Part shown: positions 44,108 through 52,425 of the stretch, in pieces | How the letters are laid out: every line of letters starts with the position of its first letter | Numbering within the stretch: the stretch's first letter is position 1 | DNA from: Aldehydirespirator sp965220645 | Lineage (GTDB): Bacteria > Actinomycetota > Acidimicrobiia > Acidimicrobiales > Aldehydirespiratoraceae | Direction: 5' to 3' | Assembly (NCBI GenBank): GCA_965220645.1 | Contig: OZ244836.1 | Location: 1,178,001 to 1,242,000, forward strand | Length of the DNA: 64,000 bases | Made by a program: the position numbers and the translations under genes | The notes under the pieces: generated by a model | Databases searched by the model: none | Seen by the model: the letters and a program-made list of their open reading frames with translations, nothing else | What the model was told of the DNA's origin: nothing

Positions 44108-44334
44108 TGGGACGGCCATGCTATCGGGCGGCCGGCCACGGCTATTGCTCGGACATGTCTCCTCCAGCTCAACTGTGTGCGGGCTTGCCGCCATCGGTTG
44201 AACCGTGTGCGCTTTGCCGCCATATTGACGGGAAACTGCACACAGAATCGGGAGGGCCCCGATGGGGTTGGAGTCGGGATCGCGCGACGGGCCGCGCTCA
44301 CCGGCGGGATTGGGGTGCCCGGTAGGATCGGTCG
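44108..44334. promoter_or_regulatory. Divergent tRNA-Arg / argS promoter region
   Basis: This 227-bp region holds no gene. It must carry promoters for the leftward tRNA and rightward argS. A TAGCAT hexamer on the minus strand ends ten bases before the tRNA and may be its minus-10. An imperfect direct repeat of about 23 bp (AACTGTGTGCG... and AACCGTGTGCG..., both ending CTTGCCGCCAT or CTTTGCCGCCAT) lies near 44168 and 44199. Confidence 0.4.
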
Positions 44335-45945
44335 ATGCCGGATGTGCGCGACGGGTTGCGGGACGGGTTGCGATCGGCTCTGGACGGAGCCGGCGTCGTT
44401 CCCGCGCCCGTCGAGATCGCCATCGAACGCCCCCGGGACCGCTCCCACGGCGAATGGTCGTCGAATGTGGCGCTGGTCGCGGCCAGGGCCGCTAGGCGCC
44501 CGCCCCGCGAGCTGGCCGAGCAGATTGTCGCCCACCTGAGTGCGGAGCCACCTCCCCATGTGGTAGCGGTGGAGGCCGCCGGCCCCGGCTTCGTCAACTT
44601 CAGGCTGGCCCCGAGCTGGCTGCACGAGGTTCTCGGAGAGGTGATCGACGCGGGCGCCGACGGCTATGCCCGCAGCGAAGCGGGCGCGGGCCAGTCAGTG
44701 AGCGTCGAGTTCGTGTCGGCCAACCCCACCGGCCCGCTGCACGCCGGCCACGGACGGTGGGCCGCTTACGGCGACTCGCTGTGCCGGCTGCTGGAGCACT
44801 GCGGCTACCGCGTGTGCCGGGAGTTCTACGTCAACGATCGGGGCGGCCAGATCGTTCTGTTCACGGCCTCGCTCGAGGCTCGAAGCCGCGGGGATGAACC
44901 GCCCAGCGACGGCTACCACGGCGAGTACGTGACCGAGTGGGCCACCGAGATGCCTGGCGGCGCCGACGCCCGACAGTGGGGGCAGGAGCGGGCCCACCGG
45001 GACCAGGTCGAGACCCTGGCCGCGATGAACGTGGCCTTCGACCTCTACACCAGCGAGTCTGCGGTGGTCGCCCGAGGCGCGATGGACGACGTCCTCGATG
45101 AGCTGCGCCGCCGGGAAATGGTGTACGAGCAGGACGGCGCGGTATGGCTCCGGACCGGTGACCTCGGCGACAGTGCTGACCGGGTCTTGGTCAAGAGCGA
45201 CGGCGAACCCACGTATTTCCTTCCCGACATCGCTTACCACCGTGAGAAGTTCTCCCGTGGCGAGATGGTGATCGACATCCTCGGTGCCGACCACCACGGC
45301 TACGTCCCCCGGATGAGGGCCGCTCTGGCCGCCCTGGGGCACAGCGGAAAGGCCTACGAGGCGGTGGTCGGCCAGAACGTCACGCTGCGGCGGGGCGGGG
45401 CAGAGGTGCGCCTGTCCAAGCGGGCCGGCGACATGGTGCTGGTCTCGGACCTGCTCGACGAGGTCGGCCCCGACGTGACCCGGCTGGTGTACCTGCTCCA
45501 GTCCATCGACACCACGCAGACCATCGACATCGACGTGGTGTCGGCCCAATCAGCCGAGAACCCCGTCTACTACGTGCAGTACGCGCATGCCCGGATCCAT
45601 TCGCTGGGTCGGGTGGCCGCGGCCCGCGGGGTTCAGCGGGCACCGCTGAGCGAGGTGGACCTGGCGTTGCTCGTGCATGAGCGTGAGTTGGACGTGCTGC
45701 GGGCCCTGGCCTCCCTGCCCGACACCGTGCTGGCCGCGATGCGAGCCCGCGCTCCGCACCAGGTGACGGCCTGGGCGCGGGAGCTGGCCGCTGCCTTCCA
45801 CCGGTTCTGGCACGACTGCCCCATCCTGCGCGACGACGTGAGTGAGGAACTGCGCCAAGCCCGTCTGTGGCTGGTGGAGGGAGCCCGGGTGGGCCTGGCC
45901 GTGGCTCTGAGCATTCTCGGGGTGTCGGCCCCGGAGGTGCTGTAG
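44335..45945 (+). CDS. argS: Arginyl-tRNA synthetase
   Basis: A 536-residue class I synthetase. The HIGH motif is NPTGPLHAGHGRWAAYGD at about residues 127-144 and the KMSKS-like motif is VRLSKRAGDMVL near 358. The N-terminal Add-1 domain (ERPRDRSHGEWSSNVAL) and the C-terminal anticodon-binding helices (YVQYAHARIHSLGR, AFHRFWHDCPIL) are typical of ArgRS. It starts with ATG at 44335 and is divergent from the tRNA-Arg(CCG) it charges. It is followed after four bases by lysA, as in many Actinobacteria. Confidence 0.95.
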   Translation: MPDVRDGLRDGLRSALDGAGVVPAPVEIAIERPRDRSHGEWSSNVALVAARAARRPPRELAEQIVAHLSAEPPPHVVAVEAAGPGFVNFRLAPSWLHEVLGEVIDAGADGYARSEAGAGQSVSVEFVSANPTGPLHAGHGRWAAYGDSLCRLLEHCGYRVCREFYVNDRGGQIVLFTASLEARSRGDEPPSDGYHGEYVTEWATEMPGGADARQWGQERAHRDQVETLAAMNVAFDLYTSESAVVARGAMDDVLDELRRREMVYEQDGAVWLRTGDLGDSADRVLVKSDGEPTYFLPDIAYHREKFSRGEMVIDILGADHHGYVPRMRAALAALGHSGKAYEAVVGQNVTLRRGGAEVRLSKRAGDMVLVSDLLDEVGPDVTRLVYLLQSIDTTQTIDIDVVSAQSAENPVYYVQYAHARIHSLGRVAAARGVQRAPLSEVDLALLVHERELDVLRALASLPDTVLAAMRARAPHQVTAWARELAAAFHRFWHDCPILRDDVSEELRQARLWLVEGARVGLAVALSILGVSAPEVL

Positions 45946-45949
45946 GACA

Positions 45950-47254
45950 ATGGCCGGCTCGCATACCTCTGATCCTCAGGCTTCGCCGCTGCCCCTCCGC
46001 CTCTTGCCCGACAACCACGAGGTGTCACAGGGTCGGCTCAGTATTGGCGGATGCGATGTGCTCGACCTGGCCGAAGCCCACGGGACGCCGCTGTTCGTCT
46101 ACGACGAGGAGCACCTGCGCAGCCGGTGCGGCGAAGCTGTGGCCGCGTTCGGGCCGGACGTCGCCTACGCAGCCAAGGCATTCCTGTGTGTCGCCATGGC
46201 TCGTCTCGTGCATTCGGAGGGAATGGGCCTGGACGTGGCCACCGGCGGCGAGCTGCACGTGGCGCTGGCCGCGGGCGTGCCCGCGCACCGCCTGGTGCTG
46301 CACGGCAACAACAAGTCGATGGGCGAGTTGCGTCAAGCGGTGGAAGCCGGCGTGGGCCGCATCGTGGTGGACAGCTTCGACGAGTTGGACCGCCTCGAGG
46401 CGCTGCATGCCCAGACCGGGGCGCGCCCCAGGGTGCTGCTGCGGTTCACCCCCGGGGTTGAGGCCCACACCCACACCTATCTGGTCACCGGGGCCGATGA
46501 CTCCAAGTTCGGCTTCACCGTGTCGACCGGCGCGGCTGCGGCCGCAATGGAGCGGGCCCGGGCCTCGGCCGCGGTCGAGGTTGTCGGCGTCCACTCCCAT
46601 ATCGGCAGCCAGGTGTTCGAGGCGTCTTCGTTCGCCAAGGCCGTAGCCGTCATAGCGGAGGCAGCCGCGCCCTTCGAGGTGGATGAGATATCCATTGGCG
46701 GCGGCCTAGGCGTTCCTTACGTGTCGGGCGAGTCGGCGCCGACGATCGCCGAGTGGGGCGCGGCGGTGCGCGAGGCCTGCCGGTCCGCCGGAGTGACGCC
46801 CCGGGTCACCGCCGAGCCTGGTCGCGCCATCGCGGCGGCTGCGGCGGTCACCCTCTACACGGTTGGAACCATCAAGACCATCGAAGGGGTCCGGACCTAC
46901 GTGGCCGTCGACGGTGGGATGAGCGACAACCCCCGGCCGGTCCTCTACGGCAGCGGCTACGAGGCGTTCCTGCCAAGGGCTGTGGATGCGCCCCGGAACC
47001 GGGTCGTAACGGTGGTAGGCAAGCACTGCGAGTCCGGCGACACGCTGGTGCGCGACGCCGTGGTGCCCTCCGACATCGCGGTGGGAGACATCCTGGCCAC
47101 GCCCGTAACCGGTGCCTACGGTCACTCGATGGGCTCCAACTACAACAAGGTCCTGCGGCCCGCGGTGGTGTTCGTCGCGGGCGGCGACGCCCGCTTGGTG
47201 GTCAGACGAGAGGCCTACGACGACCTGTTGGCCTGCGAGATGCCCGACGCCTGA
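45950..47254 (+). CDS. lysA: Diaminopimelate decarboxylase
   Basis: A 434-residue PLP enzyme of fold type III. The PLP lysine is in VAYAAKAF at about residues 67-74; other family motifs are HSHIGSQ near 214, GGGLGVPY near 249, EPGRAIAAAA near 288 and CESGDTLVRD near 360 with the active-site Cys from the partner subunit. It makes lysine from meso-diaminopimelate. It lies just after argS and precedes hom-thrC, the usual actinobacterial aspartate-family cluster. Its last 40 bases overlap the convergent kinase-like gene. Confidence 0.94.
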   Translation: MAGSHTSDPQASPLPLRLLPDNHEVSQGRLSIGGCDVLDLAEAHGTPLFVYDEEHLRSRCGEAVAAFGPDVAYAAKAFLCVAMARLVHSEGMGLDVATGGELHVALAAGVPAHRLVLHGNNKSMGELRQAVEAGVGRIVVDSFDELDRLEALHAQTGARPRVLLRFTPGVEAHTHTYLVTGADDSKFGFTVSTGAAAAAMERARASAAVEVVGVHSHIGSQVFEASSFAKAVAVIAEAAAPFEVDEISIGGGLGVPYVSGESAPTIAEWGAAVREACRSAGVTPRVTAEPGRAIAAAAAVTLYTVGTIKTIEGVRTYVAVDGGMSDNPRPVLYGSGYEAFLPRAVDAPRNRVVTVVGKHCESGDTLVRDAVVPSDIAVGDILATPVTGAYGHSMGSNYNKVLRPAVVFVAGGDARLVVRREAYDDLLACEMPDA

Positions 47255-48093
47255 TCCCCGAACCGTCCACTGGCGTGAGGGCTCGCGTCGCCGGATCGCC
47301 ACGATGCGGCGAGGCGCCGCCACCACCGTGACGCGGGCTCGGCCGCGGCCGAGGCGGGTAGTGAGTCGGGCAGTGCCGGCGGGGTCGGCGTCCGGGCCCG
47401 GGCCGGCATGAACTCCACGGTTGGCGTGGGATCGACGCTCCGGGCGTGCATCGCGGGCATTGGCAGCGAGCCTGCGCCACCCCGCTCGAACATGTCGGCC
47501 GCCCCTCTGGCGCTCAAGGCCGATCCGTTGCCGCTGAGCATGAACGCGATCTCGGCACTCAGGGCATGTGAGCACCCGAGTCTGCGCAGATCCCCGGCGC
47601 GCCATGCCACACCGGGATCGATGAGAGCGCCGGTCGACAGCTCCACCAGCGTGATGGCCAGGGCACAGACGTCTGTCGCCGGACGGGCCGGAGCGCCCGG
47701 AGCCAGCCGCGGAGGGCTGGAGCAGGCGAGCGGCTGGCCGTCGGCCGGAGCGGCGGAGTCGAAGTCGGCCAGCAGCAGCTCACCGGATCGGCTCAACAGC
47801 AGGTTGGCCGGCTTGACGTCGCCGTGCACGAGACCGGCCTGGTGCACTCGAGCCAACGCAGCCGCGGCTGCCGCTCCCACGGCCCGGATCTCGTCGGCGG
47901 GAAGCGGTCCCCGCTCATGAAGCACATCGGCGAGCGAGCAGGCCGCGTTCTCGAGCAACAGTTCGCCGCCATCGCTCCGCCCTTGTAGGCGCACGATCCC
48001 GGGGCCGCTCAGGGCCTGGAGGTGTCGAGCTTCCCGGGCGGATCTCTCTGCTGAGGAGCCGCCCTTCAAGAACAGATGAGGAGCGTTGTTCAT
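47215..48093 (-). CDS. Serine/threonine protein kinase-like protein
   Basis: A protein of about 292 residues with a small kinase-like domain. The catalytic loop is LVHGDVKPANLLLSRSG near residue 88 and the metal motif is LLADFDSA (DFD instead of DFG), with ATDVCALAITLVELSTG as the later helix. The glycine-rich loop is not evident and the N-lobe is short. After about residue 200 comes a Pro/Ala-rich tail without membrane segment. The ATG at 48093 is chosen; TATATT lies about ten bases upstream, so the mRNA may be nearly leaderless. It converges on lysA with a 40-bp overlap. Confidence 0.65.
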   Translation of the reverse strand: MNNAPHLFLKGGSSAERSAREARHLQALSGPGIVRLQGRSDGGELLLENAACSLADVLHERGPLPADEIRAVGAAAAAALARVHQAGLVHGDVKPANLLLSRSGELLLADFDSAAPADGQPLACSSPPRLAPGAPARPATDVCALAITLVELSTGALIDPGVAWRAGDLRRLGCSHALSAEIAFMLSGNGSALSARGAADMFERGGAGSLPMPAMHARSVDPTPTVEFMPARARTPTPPALPDSLPASAAAEPASRWWRRLAASWRSGDASPHASGRFGDQASGISQANRSS

Positions 48094-48219
48094 TACTTTC
48101 AAATATATCTGGTGATGTTTCCGTCGAGCATCCGGGCGAACCATCTGAAAGGGCTCGCGACTCCGGGCCAATGGAAGGGCGACGGCGAATCGCAGTCAGA
48201 ACCGGAGGCAACCATTGTC

Positions 48220-48432
48220 ATGACGCAAACACCAGCACAACGAGCGAACTGTCAGAGCACTCAACCGTGGGCTCGTCGCCTGCGGCATATGGTCGTCGGA
48301 CTCGTGGCCGTGACCGCGCTGTCCCTGTCCACGGCCGGCACAGCGTTCGCCCACCACGACGCTGAACCGGCGGGCTTCCATCCGGGCGCCCCTGGCCATG
48401 GTCATGATGCGGACCACCACGACACGCCGTAG
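48220..48432 (+). CDS. His-rich secreted small protein
   Basis: A 70-residue product. Residues about 20-45 form a signal peptide ending in AFA. The mature peptide of about 26 residues has seven or more His (HHDAEPAGFHPG ... HGHDADHHDT) mixed with Asp and Gly, a pattern suited to binding nickel, zinc or copper. No family is recognised. It lies upstream of a cupin gene on the same strand. Confidence 0.55.
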   Translation: MTQTPAQRANCQSTQPWARRLRHMVVGLVAVTALSLSTAGTAFAHHDAEPAGFHPGAPGHGHDADHHDTP

Positions 48433-48499
48433 TTGGCCCCGGGCGCTCAGCCCGCTGGCAACGAACTTCGCGATTGCGATCGCCAGGGGACGCTGAGGC

Positions 48500-48898
48500 G
48501 TGGGCCGGTCCGGCATCCATCGGGCGGAGGGGCACCGGGCGGGCACGAAGCTGCCCACCCCCATGTCCGGAGTCAACGCGACCGCACGCGAGATCGGCGC
48601 GGTGCCCCTGGACGGGCCGCTGGTCTTCGGGGCGGACGTGATCGCCATGCCGGCGGGCACCTCTTTCCCGCTGCACACGCACCGCGGCTACCATTGTCTG
48701 GCCGTGCTGGAGGGCAATGGCTTCGTTGTGCTTGACGATGTCATGCACTCCGTCTCTGCGCGCGACGTTGTCTGGATCGACGCCAACTACCCGCACGGCG
48801 TCGCCACCGGCCTCGAGCCCATGACTCTGCTGTCGGTAGGAGCACCCCATTCCCCGGCCTCATCGACAGATCGGATGACCCTCGCGGAAGGCGAGTAG
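48500..48898 (+). CDS. Cupin-domain protein
   Basis: A 132-residue single-cupin protein. The first cupin motif is FPLHTHRGYHCLAVLEGNGFVV near residue 56 with two His and a Glu, the second is ANYPHGVATG near residue 95 with the third His. These ligands would hold Fe, Mn, Zn or Ni. The start is GTG at 48500, or ATG at 48563 if only the domain is made. Small cupins act as dioxygenases, isomerases or metal sensors; the neighbouring His-rich peptide hints at metals, but this is inference. Confidence 0.75.
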   Translation: MGRSGIHRAEGHRAGTKLPTPMSGVNATAREIGAVPLDGPLVFGADVIAMPAGTSFPLHTHRGYHCLAVLEGNGFVVLDDVMHSVSARDVVWIDANYPHGVATGLEPMTLLSVGAPHSPASSTDRMTLAEGE

Positions 48899-48957
48899 TT
48901 GGTCACTGCTGCGCTAGCTGGCCCAGCCTGACCCGTCGTAGCTCGACATAGGAGTAA

Positions 48958-48977
48958 GGCATCGGCTAGCCGATGCC
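48958..48977. promoter_or_regulatory. Perfect 20-bp palindrome upstream of hom
   Basis: GGCATCGGCT followed by AGCCGATGCC is a perfect 10+10 palindrome 28 bases before the homoserine dehydrogenase start. As DNA it can be an operator, as RNA a short hairpin with loop CUAG. It could control the threonine genes or stop transcription from the cupin gene. Confidence 0.5.
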
Positions 48978-49005
48978 CGCAGCTATAGGCCGGTAGCTTG
49001 GAGGG

Positions 49006-50316
49006 GTGGATCACCTCCGAATCGGACTTCTCGGCTGCGGCAACGTGGGGGCCGCGCTCGTGACCCTGCTCGATGAGCAGCGCGAGACGGTGGCAGTCCG
49101 CACCGGCATCGAGCTGGAGATCGCCCGCATTGCGGTGCGTTCCACCGCCAAGGACCGGGGCCTGAGCATCGATCCGTCGGTCTTCTGCACCGACGCGGCC
49201 GCGGTCGTGGCCGATCCTGACGTGGACTTGGTGGTCGAGGTCGTGGGCGGGATCGAGCCGGCACGCACGCTGGTCCGCGGCGCCATCGCGGCAGGGAAAC
49301 CCGTCGTCACCGCCAACAAGGAGTTGCTGGCCAACCACGGTGCCGAACTGTTTGCCGCGGCCGACGATGCCGGCGTCGACCTGCTCTTCGAGGCGGCCGT
49401 GGCCGGGGCCATACCCCTCATCCGGCCGCTGCGGGAGTCGCTGGCGGCCGAGCCGGTGCAGCGGATCATGGGGATCGTCAACGGCACCACCAACTACATC
49501 CTCACCCAGATGTCGGAGCGGGGCGCCAGTTACGCGGAAGCATTGAGCGAAGCCCAGAGTCTGGGCTATGCCGAGCGTGACCCCACTGCGGATGTCGAGG
49601 GGTTCGACGCCGGGGCCAAGGCCGCCATCCTCGCCACGGTCGCCTTCGGCGCAGTGGTAGTGGCCGGCGACGTCTACCACGAGGGGATCTCTCGCATCAC
49701 TCTTCACGACATTGAGATGGCCCGGCGTCTGGGTTATGCGGTCAAGGCCATCGCGGTGGCCGAGCGCACCAGCGACCGCAGCGGCGAGGGTCCGGAGGTG
49801 GCCGTGCGCGTCCATCCGGCCATGGTGCCGGTGCAGCATCCCCTGGCCAGCGTGCGCGACAGCTTCAACGCGGTGTTCATACAGGGCGGCGCGGTCGGCG
49901 AGCTCATGTTCTACGGCCGGGGCGCGGGCGGCCGCCCCACCGCCGGTGCCGTTCTCGGAGATCTCGTTGACGCCGCCGTAAACCTCGCTTCGGGCGGTCC
50001 GGGCCGCATCGGGCGGCTAGTGCCGGCCCGCATCCGCTCGATCGACGACCTCCGATCCGAGTACTACATCGGCCTGGAAGTCGCCGACCGGCCCGGTGTG
50101 CTGGCCTCGGTGGCCGCCGTGTTCGGCCGCCACGAAGTGTCCATCCGCTCCATGGAGCAGCACGGTCTCGGCGACGACGCCCAACTCGTGTTCATCACCC
50201 ACGAGTGCCGTGAGCGCGACCTGCAGGCCACGCTGCGCGACCTCCGCGGCCTGGAGGCGGTCCACGAGGTGGGCAACGTCATCCGGGTCATCGGAGACGA
50301 GAACTCGCACCAGTGA
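49006..50316 (+). CDS. hom: Homoserine dehydrogenase
   Basis: A 436-residue homoserine dehydrogenase. The NAD(P) loop is IGLLGCGNVGAALVTLL at about residues 5-21, the substrate region has VTANKELLANHG near 103 and GIVNGTTNYILTQM near 157, and DVEGFDAGAKAAILA near 197 gives catalytic Asp and Lys. A C-terminal ACT domain (YYIGLEVADRPGVLASVAAVFGRHEVSIRS, from about 355) suggests feedback by threonine. The GTG at 49006 follows a GGAGGGG run. thrC follows directly. Confidence 0.94.
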   Translation: MDHLRIGLLGCGNVGAALVTLLDEQRETVAVRTGIELEIARIAVRSTAKDRGLSIDPSVFCTDAAAVVADPDVDLVVEVVGGIEPARTLVRGAIAAGKPVVTANKELLANHGAELFAAADDAGVDLLFEAAVAGAIPLIRPLRESLAAEPVQRIMGIVNGTTNYILTQMSERGASYAEALSEAQSLGYAERDPTADVEGFDAGAKAAILATVAFGAVVVAGDVYHEGISRITLHDIEMARRLGYAVKAIAVAERTSDRSGEGPEVAVRVHPAMVPVQHPLASVRDSFNAVFIQGGAVGELMFYGRGAGGRPTAGAVLGDLVDAAVNLASGGPGRIGRLVPARIRSIDDLRSEYYIGLEVADRPGVLASVAAVFGRHEVSIRSMEQHGLGDDAQLVFITHECRERDLQATLRDLRGLEAVHEVGNVIRVIGDENSHQ

Positions 50317-50323
50317 CACGCGG

Positions 50324-50365
50324 TATGAGTGACTTGCTATGAGTGACTTGTTATGAGTGACGTGC
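50324..50365 (+). repeat. Triplicated thrC start region with two mini-ORFs
   Basis: A 14-bp unit, TATGAGTGACTTGC, is repeated three times (50324, 50338, 50352; the third is TATGAGTGACGTGC and is the true thrC start). Because 14 is not a multiple of three, the first two ATGs read five-codon ORFs (Met-Ser-Asp-Leu-Leu-stop). Each ends in TGA overlapping the next ATG, so the three starts form a coupled chain. Confidence 0.85.
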
Positions 50366-51759
50366 GCTACGTGAGCACCCGGTCGGGGCGGGGCGAGCGC
50401 GCCCGCCTCTCCTTCGATGAGGTGTTGTTGGCTGGTCTCGCGGGTGACGGGGGCCTCTATGTTCCCGATCACGTTCCCAAGCTGCCTGAGGGCGCAGGCC
50501 CCGAAGCGGTCGGCGGAAGCTACGCGGAGCTGGCTGCCCGCATCATGGCTCCCTACGTCGGCGGTGCCTTGGACGACGATGAGCTTGCGGAGCTCGTCGC
50601 CGACGCCTACGCGACCTTCGACCATCCCGACGTGTGCCCGCTGGTGGCCCTCGACGAGGACCACTGGCTGCTCGAGCTGTTCCACGGGCCCACCTTCGCC
50701 TTCAAGGACATCGCCCTGCAGGTGGTGGCCCGGCTGTTCGACCACGAACTGGAGCGCTGCGACGACCGGGCAATGATCGTCGCAGCCACCTCGGGCGACA
50801 CCGGCTCGGCGGCAATGGAGGCGGTGGCCGGCCGCGACCGCCTCGACATCGTCGTGCTTCACCCCGCGGGCCGCACGAGCGAGATCCAGCGACGCCAGAT
50901 GACCACGCTCGACGCGCCCAACGTCCACGCGGTGGCCGTGGACGGCACCTTTGACGACTGCCAGGACCTGGTCAAAGCCATGTTCGCGGATGAGCCGTTC
51001 CGCGCCGGGATGAGGCTGGCCGCGGTCAACTCGATCAACTGGGCCCGGGTCGCGGCTCAGGTCGTCTACTACGTCTGGTCGGCTCGGTGTCTGGCGGACG
51101 AGCGGCCGGTCACGTTCTGCGTCCCGACCGGCAACTTCGGCAACGTGCTGGCCGGGCACTACGCCCGCCGGATGGGGCTGGCAACGGAGCGGCTTCTGAT
51201 CGCGTCCAATACCAACGACATCCTCAGCCGGCTCATCGAGACAGGCGAGCTGGCCGCCCACAACGTGGTGGCGACCCTCTCGCCCAGCATGGACATCCAG
51301 ATCTCATCCAATCTCGAGCGCCTGCTGTTCGAGCTGTTCGACGGGGACGGAGCGGCCACCGCCGCCCTGCTTGCTCAGTTCAGGTCTGAAGGCCGGGCCA
51401 GGCTGAATCCGGAGCAGCACCGGCGCCTGAGGGCGGAATTCTCCGGAGACCGTCTTGACGATGACGGGACGCTCGAGGTGATGGGCCGTGTCCACGCCGA
51501 GTCGCAAGCATTCATCGACCCGCATACCGCGGTCGGAGTGGGCGTGGCCCGACGCTGCCGCCGGCCGGGTGAGCTGGTCGTGACCCTGGCCACCGCCCAC
51601 CCGGCCAAGTTCCCCGAGGCGGTCGAAAGCGCCACCGGATGCCTGCCCGACCCTCCCCCGGCCCTGGCGGCGGTGGCCGACCGGCCCGAGCGCTGCACCT
51701 CGCTTCCCAACGATGTCGCCGACATCAAGGACTTCGTCCGCTCGGTGCGACGCGCTTGA
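50353..51759 (+). CDS. thrC: Threonine synthase
   Basis: A 468-residue PLP-dependent threonine synthase of the long type, beginning VRYVSTRSG and GDGGLYVPDHVP. The PLP lysine is in HGPTFAFKDIALQ near residue 119, and the phosphate loop is ATSGDTGSAAME near 148. It turns O-phosphohomoserine into threonine. Actinobacteria usually have the shorter, roughly 350-residue form here, so this longer class I enzyme is notable. thrB, which commonly follows, is not present; an accessory segment begins after the stop. Confidence 0.93.
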   Translation: MSDVRYVSTRSGRGERARLSFDEVLLAGLAGDGGLYVPDHVPKLPEGAGPEAVGGSYAELAARIMAPYVGGALDDDELAELVADAYATFDHPDVCPLVALDEDHWLLELFHGPTFAFKDIALQVVARLFDHELERCDDRAMIVAATSGDTGSAAMEAVAGRDRLDIVVLHPAGRTSEIQRRQMTTLDAPNVHAVAVDGTFDDCQDLVKAMFADEPFRAGMRLAAVNSINWARVAAQVVYYVWSARCLADERPVTFCVPTGNFGNVLAGHYARRMGLATERLLIASNTNDILSRLIETGELAAHNVVATLSPSMDIQISSNLERLLFELFDGDGAATAALLAQFRSEGRARLNPEQHRRLRAEFSGDRLDDDGTLEVMGRVHAESQAFIDPHTAVGVGVARRCRRPGELVVTLATAHPAKFPEAVESATGCLPDPPPALAAVADRPERCTSLPNDVADIKDFVRSVRRA

Positions 51760-51806
51760 CAGCCACTGTTCAGTGTGAGAGCATGGCTAGGTTCCGTCTT
51801 GCACGT

Positions 51807-52076
51807 TTACAGAAAAGGAAGGCTTCCGTTACACTGTTTTGAATCATTTGGGTAGCGATTGATTGACGTTTCTGAAAGATGCGAGCGCTGGGGTATGCTA
51901 AGGGCCGCGTCGTCGTGGACGTGCTGCTCGATGAGTTGGGCCCAGCGCTGCTCAGCGAATGCTTGATCTTCGGCGGCCTGCCTGCACGCCGCCGACTGCG
52001 GCGACGGCGATGAGCACGACACCGCCAGCGCCGCTGCCACTAACGCGGCAGCGGCGCCAAGTGTGCGGATGCCCAT
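51807..52076 (-). CDS. Small lipoprotein, cassette copy A (altered C-terminus)
   Basis: An 89-residue lipoprotein with lipobox AVSC near residue 18-21. Residues 1-60 are nearly identical to the lipoprotein of cassette copy B (54617-54913), but the sequence changes abruptly at the edge of the 488-bp repeat (51897), so its C-terminus (IPQRSHLSETSINRYPN...) comes from unrelated flanking DNA. Probably a truncated and re-ended duplicate, perhaps not functional. Confidence 0.6.
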   Translation of the reverse strand: MGIRTLGAAAALVAAALAVSCSSPSPQSAACRQAAEDQAFAEQRWAQLIEQHVHDDAALSIPQRSHLSETSINRYPNDSKQCNGSLPFL

Positions 52077-52318
52077 TCAGCAGGCTGCGGCTTATCCGGC
52101 CCTGGCAGCGGAAAGCTGTCGCGTCCCCAGCGCTGCCATGTCCACCACCCGATTGCGCCTGGAAGCGCTATGGCGAACGTCCAGGCAACATGTTCGACGA
52201 ACGAGAGTTCCTGGAGCAGAATCCCCATCACGATGATGAAGTTCAGAACGCACGAGTAGACAAACAGGGCCAGCTTCTCGCGGCTGCTTCGGAAGCCTCT
52301 TGGCTTGTGTTGATGCAT
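52040..52318 (-). CDS. Small two-helix membrane protein, cassette copy A (stop lost)
   Basis: A 92-residue protein with two hydrophobic segments (LALFVYSCVLNFIIVMGILL near 16-35 and AWTFAIALPGAIGWWTW near 44-60). Compared with copy B its TGA stop has become TGG, so the frame runs on by about 11 residues and overlaps the lipoprotein gene by 37 bases instead of 4. Function unknown; possibly an immunity-type protein by size and context. Confidence 0.6.
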   Translation of the reverse strand: MHQHKPRGFRSSREKLALFVYSCVLNFIIVMGILLQELSFVEHVAWTFAIALPGAIGWWTWQRWGRDSFPLPGPDKPQPAEWASAHLAPLPR

Positions 52319-52329
52319 TGCGTCACGGC

Positions 52330-52384
52330 CTACTTGGAAGAACTATTGCTGGCAGCAGCACCAGCAAAGGCCGTCGAGCACGCG
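52330..52384 (-). pseudogene. 3' remnant of the Gly-rich secreted protein gene, copy A
   Basis: The last 17 codons and TAG stop of the gene found whole at 55167-55601 are kept here (STAFAGAAASNSSK). Everything upstream is lost at the repeat border 52384, where unrelated sequence begins. Confidence 0.7.
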
Positions 52385-52425
52385 ACATCCCGTCTCATGG
52401 GCGAAGCACAACTGGTGTTTGTCTG

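Larger units (their letters stand above)
51897..52384. repeat. 488-bp direct repeat, copy A
   Basis: Aligns without gaps to 54734-55221 with 15 mismatches counted by eye (about 97 percent identity). It carries the 5' part of the lipoprotein gene, the whole small membrane protein gene and the last 17 codons of the secreted Gly-rich protein gene, all on the minus strand. Confidence 0.9.

Noticed and set aside
51783..51842. A 19-codon basic ORF (MARFRLARLQKRKASVTLF) after thrC.
   Set aside because: No ribosome binding site, no conservation evidence, and it lies at the edge of the duplicated segment.
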